A stretch of DNA of 17,243 nucleotides, taken from the NCBI GenBank assembly GCA_003550305.1, contig QKYT01000775.1, forward strand, positions 1 to 17,243. Reading direction: 5' to 3'. The first letter of the stretch is position 1. Each line of letters opens with the position of its first letter. Shown piece by piece: positions 9,424 to 17,243 of this stretch. Position numbers and translations under genes: made by a program. The notes beneath the pieces were generated by a model. That model was not told where the DNA came from, did not search any database, and saw only the letters and a list, made by a program, of their open reading frames with translations. The stretch is from Glomus cerebriforme. Lineage: Eukaryota > Glomeromycota > Glomeromycetes > Glomerales > Glomeraceae.

Positions 9424-9770
9424 TTGGAGTTTAATTTAAGTATTAGAATTTGATTAAAATTATAGTTGAAGTTGTTAAAACATTGGAATTTGAAATATCA
9501 GAATTTGAAATTATTAAAGTTAGAGTTTAAGTTGGAGTTTGAAATATTAGAGACTTAGAGTTTGAAATTATTAAAAGTCAGAGTTCACATTAGAGTTTGA
9601 AATGTTGGAGTTTGAAATTATTAAAAGTCAGAGTTCATGTCAGAGTTTGTATGTCCAAATTTGAATTATTAAAGTTAGCAGAGTTCATATTAGAGTTTAT
9701 TAAAGTCAGAATTCATGACAGAGTTTGAATTATTAGTTAAAGTTTGGCACATTGGAGTTTGAATTTCAAG
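9424..9770. repeat. Minisatellite based on GAGTTTGAAATTATTAAAGTC
   Basis: Words TTGGAGTTTGAA, GAAATTATTAAA(A)GTCAGAG and AGAGTTCATGTCAGAGTTT recur about a dozen times with irregular spacing of roughly 15 to 50 bp, so the repeat is composite. The strand is almost free of C. It ends about 550 bp upstream of the BtuF-like gene. Confidence 0.75.
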
Positions 9771-10322
9771 GTTTAAAAAAAGAAATATCATTACATAGAA
9801 AACCCAAAGAAATACTATTATTTACAAGACTAATACAATATTACAAAATAATAGAAAGAAACAAAAAAGAAAAAGTTAATCAGGTAAAAATTACTAACCT
9901 AAAATGGTTTTAAATAATAAATTAATAATCCTGGTGAATTTAACCTCCAGTAAATGTTAAATTAATCCTAAATATTGAAAATAGAATCAAATAAAAATAA
10001 ATAAAATAAATGCGATAAATTTTAAAACCGATAAAACAACGTGTTGTTCTATTTGGTTCAGTAAGAATTTAATCGGAAAATTTTCTGGTAAATCAAAATC
10101 CTTTTGGTCCTGGATCCATCAGGTGCTATTTACCCCGTTTTATAATGCAATTTTCATGTGAAAGTAAAATAAACTACTATGTCCATCAATGCAATTTGAG
10201 ATTAATGTTTAAGATTCATAATATTTGCCTCGCTCATTCGCTTAAAAACAGCAATCTTAGAAATGCAAAAGTACCCTTTTAATTGATAATAAAGTTGTTT
10301 GCAGTTTCTTTTTTTATACAAA
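9771..10322. promoter_or_regulatory. Upstream region of the BtuF-like gene
   Basis: The first half is A-rich (A-runs with AAATAAA). From about 10000 the sequence becomes less repetitive. There is no clear TATA box. The base just before the gene is part of a T-run (10307-10315). An in-frame TTG at 10299 would add MQFLFLYK-like residues, but the ATG at 10323 is preferred. Confidence 0.3.
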
Positions 10323-11913
10323 ATGGCATTACAATCAAAGAGAGTGATTTCGCTTCTTCCTTCTGCAGCTGAAATAGTTGCATTAGTAGCTGGTGGTGAT
10401 AGAGCTGTTCAACTTGTAGGAAGAAGTCACGAAGATGATTATCCAGCATCGGTGATTAAATTGCCTATTCTAACTGCACCAAAGTAATTCAAAAAATCAA
10501 CAATAATTTGGGTTTGATGTTACTTTTAAAAGAAAAGAATTTATTCTTGTTTCTTTTAGAACTAAATTTACGACGACTGCTGATGTAGACGTACAAGTTT
10601 CTCAATTTCTTGCGCAGGGTAATAGTCTTTACACGTTGGATATTGAAAAACTTAAAAGTTTAAATCCGGATATTATAGTTACCCAGGTATGATTTTCCTT
10701 AGAAATGGAATAGGTAAGCGTTAGTACTTTTTTTCTCTTTAAGTTATTGAAAAGTGTTGACCTTTTTTTTTAGGATCTATGCCACGTATGCTCTGTCGAT
10801 TTAAATATGGTACAACAAGTTGCAAAAGAAATGAATCCAGGTAAATACTTTAATAGAACCTTTAACTAAATTTGATCTAACTGTTTATTTTTTAACTAAA
10901 GCTCCAACCATTGTGGCTTTGAATCCTATGTCACTCGATGTGAGAATTTATTATTTTATAAAATGTATAATAAATATTTTATCAGTTAAAATATATTTAT
11001 GTTATTGTCATCTATTTTGCTAGGATGTTATCAAATCAATCGATGATGTTGGTTCGGCACTTGAAATGGTTAAAGAGTCTAATCTAGCTAAGTCAAAGTT
11101 ATTGTCGCGTATAAAATATGCTCGACATATTGCGTCCCAAAGTCACACAGCTGGTAGGAAGCGCGCTCGTGTAGCATTCTTTGAATGGCCTTCTCCGATA
11201 TATTTAGGAGGTCATTGGACACCACAAATAATTCGTTGGAGTAATGCAAGTAGATTTATAATTTTTTTTTTTTTTTTTGATTAATGAGCAGAAGTTGTAA
11301 CCTATATCTTTCATGGATTTTTATTTCAAAGGGAGTGCAAGTAGTGAATGATTGTAAAGACGGAGAGACTGCTGAAATGGGAGCACCACCATCGTATGTT
11401 AAATTTTTAAATTCGATCATTATAAAGTGTTTATTCTTAATTATTTTACTTTATCATAGATTTCGCGTCCCACCGCAAGAGGTTATTGATGCTCATCCTG
11501 AAATTCTTATTGTTTGTCCTTGTGGATTAAATCTTGATGCAACAAGAAAAGAATACGAAGAAACGTTATTACTTTCAGAATGGTGGCCAAAAATAGCTGA
11601 AAATGCCACAAAAATAGCTTTAGTTGACGGAAATCAGGTTAATTAATTAATTATTTAGTAATATTTGATTTAATAATATTTTATTGTAGAGATTAATCTT
11701 TTTACCATTCCTTAAAATTTAGATGTTTAATCGGCCAGGACCTCGTAAGTTTTTATTTACCAACATATTTACTGTTTGTCTAGTTATTCGACTTTAATAA
11801 ATTTTATAAATTTTGAAGGTCTTGTGGATGCATTAGAATGGCTTGTTGGATATATAAATGATATTCCAGAAATAATTCCAAAAGATTTTCCATGGCAGGA
11901 TTTGAAATCATAA
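10323..11913 (+). CDS. BtuF/TroA-type cobalamin or siderophore binding protein homologue, nine exons
   Basis: Exons: 10323-10483, 10560-10686, 10774-10840, 10902-10939, 11024-11249, about 11336-11393, 11460-11637, 11723-11744 and 11819-11913, giving about 323 residues. The start (RVISLLPSAAEIVALVAGGD, then GRSHEDDYP) matches the first lobe of bacterial periplasmic binding proteins of the Peripla_BP_2/BtuF family. Further family blocks are LKSLNPDIIVTQDLCHVC (about 85-102), FFEWPSPIYLGGHWTPQ (about 183-199), HPEILIVCPCG and VDGNQMFNRPGPRLVDALEW (about 281-299). Bacterial relatives bind vitamin B12 or Fe-siderophores for an ABC importer. Here the protein begins directly at the domain, with no signal peptide or membrane segment, so a cytosolic role is likelier; the ligand is unknown. 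Intron 5 is uncertain: donors at 11241 or 11250 and acceptors before 11336, 11342 or 11345 all keep frame. Eight introns show it is a resident eukaryotic gene, while the family suggests ancient bacterial origin. Confidence 0.88.
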
Positions 11914-12433
11914 CAAATCCAATATTACATTTTTTTTTCTTTTTAGGTTATCCTACCAGTAAATCAAAAAGCTCTTATTATAATAATATTTATCAACACT
12001 TACAATTTATACATTAATTCCAGATTATATTGGGATATGCTATTTCCTAAATTTGATATCCTTTGAATAATTTAAATTCCTTTTGCTTGTTGGACATTTG
12101 GACATTAGTGATCATTAAAAAGTAAATATTTTAATTGTAATTTGCAACTTAAATTTTATAAGTATAATATAAAATATAATAAAGTCGAAATGAATAATTT
12201 TTTAATTTTAACATTCCATGTGATATTTATGATATTCACATTAGAAGTTATAGATCACATTTAATATAATATCTTAAGAAAAAATAAAGATGCGATGAAA
12301 AAAATGTTTTTTTCTGTTAAATAACTCAGAATCCATCAAAAAATTTTTATTTGGGATCTAAATGTTCTTGAAAATAAATATTTCCTAATTAAAAAAAATT
12401 CCTTATTGTTTTTCCCTTTTAATGAATGCTCAA
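11914..12433. terminator. Convergent 3' region between BtuF-like gene and CYT1
   Basis: Both genes end here facing each other. On the plus strand an AATAAAG lies at 12179-12185, about 265 bp after the BtuF-like stop. On the minus strand an AATAAA (plus-strand TTTATT, 12346-12351) lies about 85 bp after the cytochrome c1 stop. These are the likely poly(A) signals. No other gene seen. Confidence 0.45.
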
Positions 12434-14323
12434 TTATTTGGGTGGTGCATACCTAAATATGATTAAAGAATTATTTTGAATTTTCTTTTTAAAAATAATA
12501 ATAATAATAATTTTCACTTATGAAGGAAAAATAATGATGAAAGAAATACGTACACAATCTTTCTCGATTTAAGAGGTGACCATCTGTTTCGTTTGATCCA
12601 AATTGACAAAATAGTCATAACAGATAAAATAATTATAGCTTTTACGCCCATTTTTTTACGATCATCATGCTCGGGCTCTGCTGCCCAAGCAAGGAATGTT
12701 GTAACATCCTTTGCCATTTGAGATGTGGTCGCAGGAGTACCTTATCATCAAAATTTAATTAAAAAATCAATTTTTTTCATTATTAAATTTTTAAATTATG
12801 AACTCACCATCATCATATTCAACCACACCATCAAATAAAAGTCTAGCCATAGAAATTGCACCACCGGGAAAATAAGGATTATAATTTAAACCTTCACGAA
12901 TCTCGACACCAGCCGGTGGATCAAAGTATCCGGTTAAAAGAGAAAAAACATAATCCTAAATATTAAAAGTAATTATTGTAATGACTTTTTGTTTAAAAAA
13001 ACTTTTGTATTGTTGATGCGAATACATACGGCACCGCCATGACGGGCTTTAATCATTAATGAAAGATCTGGTGGGAGAGCCCCACCGTTACCTGCACGGG
13101 CAGCTTCTTCATTAGGATAGGGTCGTGGCATATGATCGGATAGTTTTCCTGGCCTTTGGAAGTATTCTCCTTCATCATTTGGACCATCACTATATTCAAA
13201 TTCCTCAGCCATTGTTTTCACTTCATCTTCTGTATGTGACACGCCCACTAAATTACGCCACGCGATACGATCGAGTGAATGACACGCAGAACAAACTTCT
13301 CTATAAACTTGATAACCACGTCGGATGCTTATTTATATAATAAAAAATAACCACGTGATATAAAATAAAAAATTTAATATAATTATTATTATTATATATA
13401 AGAGAGTAACTATATCAGTCTTCGATCAAATAATATTTGTTCAGTTATTACGATCAGATTAAAAAAAAAAAAAATCATCGATAATAATCTCTACTAATTT
13501 TGAACCTATTAAATATAGTAAATCAAGAATACTAATATATGAAAATGGTAATTTTTTATCTTGAAGATTTCCTACTCAATTAAATAATTCATATCGTGTT
13601 CCATTCAATGGGATAGTATAATCTCACCTGGCATGATCAAAGGTACTGAATGGACCGTTATGAGGCCAAGGATATGAGGGTGAATGGAGACCTTCATCTT
13701 CCATACCGGCATGAATAGGATTGACATATAAATAATAACCAATGCCTGTTGCTGTTGCTGCTGCTACCGCTGTTGTAGCAGCAACAACTTTTGTTTTCTA
13801 ATCGAATAAAATTTTTTTATATTATCATAAAAATTTAATCATTTTTTTCTTTTTAATAATAAAAAAAAAAAATTCTTCTCTTTTCAAAAAAAAGTAATTT
13901 TACACCATAACCCATCATCAATCATTACATTGATAAATTTTTTTTTTTATTTCACTTTAAAAATTATTTCTTAATAAAATTCTCCTTTCGTTTTTTTTTC
14001 TTTTTCTCTTTTCCCCTTTTTTTCTGATTAAATTACAATGTGAAATGGTACAAGTAACATTTTACATAACTACCTAGCCCAATAAAATTAATTTGGACAC
14101 TATAGAAATACGAACCGACTGAGGAGCACCGGAAGTACCTGAAACACCTCGAGCCTATAAACAAATGATAATAAAAAAATAAAAAAAATATATATATATT
14201 TATAATTTAAATCTTTTCAAAAAAAAACCTGATTTTTTTTAAGAATATCCTGACCTGCGCAAGAGCATTAACTAATCGTTTCAAAGGTCTCTTTGCAACC
14301 TGACCCGAAAGCCTCGCAAACAT
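12434..14323 (-). CDS. CYT1: Cytochrome c1, haem protein of respiratory complex III, seven exons
   Basis: Exons on the minus strand: 14323-14255, 14154-14112, about 13787-13628, 13327-13030, 12955-12808, 12740-12554 and 12452-12434, giving about 307 residues. The protein passes electrons from the Rieske protein to cytochrome c in the inner mitochondrial membrane. Residues 1-37 are rich in R/K/A and end at a hydrophobic stretch (about 38-59), the bipartite leader of this family. The haem motif is CSACH at 103-107. The second haem ligand is the Met of [10 protein letters not shown] at about 226. The C-terminal anchor is about 272-288, followed by a basic tail. The final exon is 19 nt and supplies YAPPK, matching the family ending; reading through instead gives an unrelated FLSSLFF tail. 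Intron 2 is the weak point: pairing donor 14111 with the acceptor before 13787 keeps phase, while the nicer acceptor before 13797 needs a phase-0 donor such as GTTCGT. Identity itself is secure. Confidence 0.95.
14185..14218. repeat. 34-bp exact repeat shared with the window end
   Basis: The stretch ending TTTATAATTTAAATCTTTTC inside CYT1 intron 1 is identical to 17210-17243, in the same orientation. About half is TA dinucleotide, but the remaining 20 bases are specific. The second copy is cut off by the window edge, so its true length is unknown. Confidence 0.85.
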
Positions 14324-14542
14324 GGCTCTTGTAATTTATGTAAAAAAAAAAAGTGGAATGATTTGTTGAAGCGAATTCGAAAAATTTTTAAAAACTAAGC
14401 CACCTAAGAATCTTATATTTTTTTTTCGTGTAACATCTAAAACATGCGATAAAGTTCTCATCAAATTTCCACATCTATAAATTGTGTTTGCTTTGATGGT
14501 ATTGTTGTACACGAAAAAAAAATTTACAATAATAGAATAGAA
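14324..14542. promoter_or_regulatory. Divergent promoter between CYT1 and MED31
   Basis: Only 219 bp separate the two start codons, so both promoters and 5' UTRs must share this space. TATAAAT at 14476-14482, about 60 bp before the MED31 ATG, could be a TATA-like element. An A-run (14341-14352) lies just upstream of the CYT1 start, and another A-run lies just before MED31. A minus-strand frame across the region is not gene-like. Confidence 0.55.
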
Positions 14543-15122
14543 ATGTCCGAACAACCTCTTTCTGAAGAAAAACAAATAGAAAGTAAAGCTTCTGAATCAG
14601 AAAAAAAAAATAGACGACGTTTTCAAATTGAGTTAGAATTTATTCAATGTTTAGCAAATCCGTGGTATCTTAATAGTTTGTATTTATTTTATTTGAATTC
14701 CTAATTTTTATTTCGATTTTTCGTTAATTTTTAATATATATGTAATTTTTTAGATCTCGCACAGAAGGAATATTTTGAAGATCCAGCGTTTATTAATTAC
14801 TTGGAATATTTAAAATATTGGAAACGACCTGAATATGCCAAATTCATAATGTAGGGAAAAAAAAAGAAATTTAATTGATAACACTATCATCAACTAATTT
14901 TTTTTTTATTATTATAGTTACCCGCATTCGCTTTACTTCCTTGATCTTCTTCAGAACCCTCAATTTCGTGAACATTTAAAAAATTATGAAGTAGCGACAG
15001 AAATCCATTCCAAACAATATTATCATTGGATGAAATGGAGACATGTCGATGAGGAAGGAAATGTTGATGGAGAAGGATCTGGTCAAAATGATGTTGAAAA
15101 TGTAAATGGAATACATAAATGA
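14543..15122 (+). CDS. MED31: Mediator complex subunit 31 (Soh1), three exons
   Basis: Exons 14543-14675, 14754-14850 and 14918-15122 give 144 residues. Introns of 78 and 67 bp have donors GTTTGT and GTAGGG and TAG acceptors. Med31 is a small helical subunit of the Mediator middle module that bridges transcription factors and RNA polymerase II in the nucleus. The conserved domain runs from about residue 27 to 118: FQIELEFIQCLANPWYLN (27-44), then LAQKEYFEDPAFINYLEYLK, YWKRPEYAKFI, YPHSLYFLDLLQNPQFREHL and a final HSKQYYHWMKWR. The spacing matches the family closely. The first 26 residues are charged (E/K/S), and a 25-residue acidic, Gly/Asn/Asp-rich tail follows the domain. The first intron's acceptor phase gives N45 before LAQ. 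Poly(A) candidates AATAAA lie at 15212 and 15219. Divergent from CYT1. Confidence 0.95.
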
Positions 15123-15533
15123 AAAAAAAAAGAATATGGGAGGATAAATTTTGAATGTTGAATGTTGAGTGGATTGGTATAAGGAAACAAGATAATTGAT
15201 TTTAACATAGATAATAAAAATAAAATACAGGATTATTCGAGATTAAAGTAAGTTAATATTTTCTATTGTAATTTTGTATATTTCCTAAAATTATAGAATT
15301 TTTTAATTATAATATTGCTTAGCATGAAAATGTATTTATTAATTAATAGATTTAGTATTCATTATTTAATTAAAAATCATTTTAAAAAGTTAAAGTTTTT
15401 TAATATGTAAAGGGAAATTAAAATTTTTTTTTACTCTTTAAATTGAGAGATTGATTTATTGGGAGATGGCCAACAATTAATATTTAATCACGCTTAAAGA
15501 TCATTAGTTTATAAAGTGACATTGCTTCTTAAA
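15123..15533 (+). terminator. MED31 3' UTR and poly(A) region, then intergenic
   Basis: Two overlapping-type AATAAA hexamers (15212-15217 and 15219-15224) lie about 90-100 bp after the stop. Beyond them the DNA is featureless A/T sequence with TTAATTAAT words. No gene seen. Confidence 0.45.
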
Positions 15534-15653
15534 ATGATGCTGTTTCTTAAAGTGATGTTGAAAAAAAATAAAGATATTAAGGTTAGAGATAGATTAGCAG
15601 ATGCTGTAAAAGTGTGTCGTTCAGTAGGTATGTTAAGAGTTAAGACCATGTAA
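15534..15653 (+). pseudogene. 39-codon ORF, possible P-type ATPase fragment
   Basis: An ATG-to-TAA frame reads MMLFLKVMLKKNKDIKV, then RDRLADAVKVCRSVGMLRV and KTM. The middle resembles the segment of Ca2+-type P-type ATPases that precedes the hinge motif (pattern D-x-x-R/L...AV..C..AG..V.M, normally followed by TGDN). Here a stop replaces TGDN. It may be a duplicated gene scrap or a chance likeness. No flanking ATPase sequence is visible. Confidence 0.25.
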
Positions 15654-16740
15654 AAATGGGTTATAAATTGATTCGTTGATGTTAAAGATGTATATACTTG
15701 CTATCTGATATTAAATTGTATAAATGAAAATTACCCGAATAATTTTGATGAGAATAACTGCTTGAATAGTTTATTGATTATAATGATGAAATTATTATAC
15801 AAACCCTCAAAGAAATAATCAAATCAACGTCAATAATTCTGGCCAGAATTGTGATATATAATATTGACTGCAAAAAAAAAAAAAAATTTTAAAAATTCTA
15901 GATTAATCACGTGCTATGTAATTTAATACGCAGTGATTAGTGATTATTACGAATTAAAAAATTAATAAATTTGTTACACTCATTGGTCAGTCTCACGTGA
16001 TAACCAGGTATAAGATAATAATATTAAGTAAAATATCCGTACTAGTCTTCTTTTGATATTCTCATTTGCATATGGAAAAGTTTTATTAGAATTTAGGGAG
16101 GCTTTACATAAAGATTACATAAAAAAAACATTGACCATAATAAAACTAATAAAACTGACTCTCATCACAATTCAAAAAATTCATCGAATGGCCGACTTTA
16201 TTAGTTTATTTCCCCTAATACAGATTGCTGCCTTCTTGGCCAATTAAGTAGGTTCGTATTATTATATTCTTTCTTCTTCTTACCAAATTCAATATCTTTG
16301 ACATCATGGGGGGAAAAAAAATAAAATACTATTTAATCGCGCGTTAATATTATTAATAATTAATTTATTAATTTACATCCTTCTTAACCAATTAAAACGA
16401 AAAAGACGCGTTTTAAGAAAAATAAATATATAATTTTTTTTCTTAAAAAAAAAAAACATTTACATATGATAATCAACTAATAACTTTAATACATAAATTT
16501 ATCTTATTTTCACAAATATTACATAATTTACATCATTTTACATATTTTTAATTAATTCAACAAAGAAATTTTTTTTGATTCTGTTGTAACAGGTATTTAA
16601 TTATCAGGTGAAAAAAAAAAATAAAAATAAAAATTTACGCGAAAAAAAAAATGTCACAAAATAATTAAATAAAAAATATTTGGTTTTGTAAGGAGTCTTT
16701 GAATAATTTTTGTGGCGCGATTGCACAAAAAAAAAACTTG
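15654..16740. other. AT-rich intergenic, palindrome and CACGTG boxes
   Basis: No gene supported. AATTCTGGCCAGAATT (15835-15850) is a perfect 16-bp palindrome. CACGTG boxes lie at 15908-15913 and 15994-15999. A 64-codon frame at 16053-16247 lacks an ATG start and resembles nothing known to me. Poly-A runs are frequent after 16430. Confidence 0.45.
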
Positions 16741-17243
16741 TCTTATTTAATAAAATTATATTTATTTTATTTTATTTTTGTACACAAAAAATTTGTAATT
16801 TTTATCAGATTACCAGCACATTGAAAGTCTTGCACATGATGAAAACAAAATATGTGCACATTCCTACACAAAATTAATTATTTTGGTTTTCAAACACTGT
16901 AGGGTTTATTATGCATTTCATTATACACAAATGTTTAGAATAGATGCATATATATAATATATACAATATATTCTGTATATACGGTACAAAAATACGCAAT
17001 TATGTTTTAGTTTAAAAAAACAATGATGAACGATAATTTAACATTAATTAAAAAAAAAAAGATTTTATTTAATTATCGGAGGAACCTTTTATATAATCTA
17101 ATCCCGTCTTAAACGTTTTAAGACTGGTGAAAGACCCTGCATATATTATGTAACTTTTATTGTGTGTTCATTGTTCTTTTTTAAAAATTATTATTTAATT
17201 TTATCGAAGAAAATATATATATATTTATAATTTAAATCTTTTC
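16741..17243. other. UTR-like DNA, possibly 3' end of a minus-strand gene outside the window
   Basis: The minus strand reads TGTACAAAAATAAAATAAAA near 16783-16764, with TGTATATA-like words near 16970 that resemble Puf-protein sites. Sequence here is less homopolymeric than its left flank. This would fit a 3' UTR, but no coding sequence is present and the idea is weak. The last 34 bases (17210-17243) repeat 14185-14218 exactly. Confidence 0.2.

Noticed and set aside
13125..13340. 71-codon plus-strand ORF
   Set aside because: It is antisense to cytochrome c1 exon 4.
14336..14575. 79-codon minus-strand ORF between CYT1 and MED31
   Set aside because: It overlaps the MED31 start and the shared promoter, and reads poly-A/T as F/K runs.
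15835..15850. Palindrome AATTCTGGCCAGAATT as a heat-shock element
   Set aside because: The TTC and GAA halves are six bases apart, not the two-base spacing of heat-shock elements. Left as a plain palindrome.
16053..16247. 64-codon plus-strand ORF
   Set aside because: It begins at TTG, not ATG, and has no family likeness or flanking splice pattern.
1..17243. tRNA or rRNA genes
   Set aside because: I saw no cloverleaf with the B-box GGTTCGAATCC pattern and no rRNA-like blocks on either strand.

Overview
This window looks like nuclear DNA of an AT-rich fungus. Genes are split by many 60-100 bp GT-AG introns, intergenic DNA is full of poly-A/poly-T, and two conserved eukaryotic genes (mitochondrial cytochrome c1 and Mediator subunit Med31) are present. 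Heavy repeat load, a Tc1/mariner relic and composition suggest an arbuscular mycorrhizal fungus such as Rhizophagus (Glomeromycotina); that placement is inference. Single N bases at 2259, 4031, 4038, 4048, 5088 and 5665 point to a draft assembly with uncertain repeats.

The left half (1-9800) is accessory DNA. Array 1 (391-2022) has about 13 tandem modules of about 118 bp. Each looks like a complete small intron (GTAAGT donor, hairpin, CTAAC/CTAAT-type branch site, T-tract, TAG acceptor) plus a mini-exon of about 39 nt. A broken Tc1/mariner element (2169-3855) follows, then a diverged sister array of about 128-bp modules (4753-5565) that ends in a possible last exon and AATAAA. Next come short satellites, then a 2.4-kb segment bounded by degenerate inverted AGCTCAAGCT-type ends (6681-9093), then a minisatellite (9424-9770).

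The right half carries three spliced genes. A nine-exon plus-strand gene (10323-11913) encodes a cytosolic-looking homologue of bacterial BtuF/TroA-type cobalamin or siderophore binding proteins. Convergent to it is the seven-exon cytochrome c1 gene (minus strand, 14323-12434), whose last coding exon is only 19 nt. Cytochrome c1 is divergent from the three-exon MED31 gene (14543-15122), with 219 bp between start codons. The last 2.1 kb (15123-17243) holds no recognisable gene, only a possible P-type ATPase scrap and UTR-like DNA.

Exon coordinates were derived by hand from splice signals, reading phase and remembered family conservation. The least certain boundaries are intron 5 of the BtuF-like gene and intron 2 of cytochrome c1. 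The item most worth follow-up is the pair of tandem intron/mini-exon arrays.
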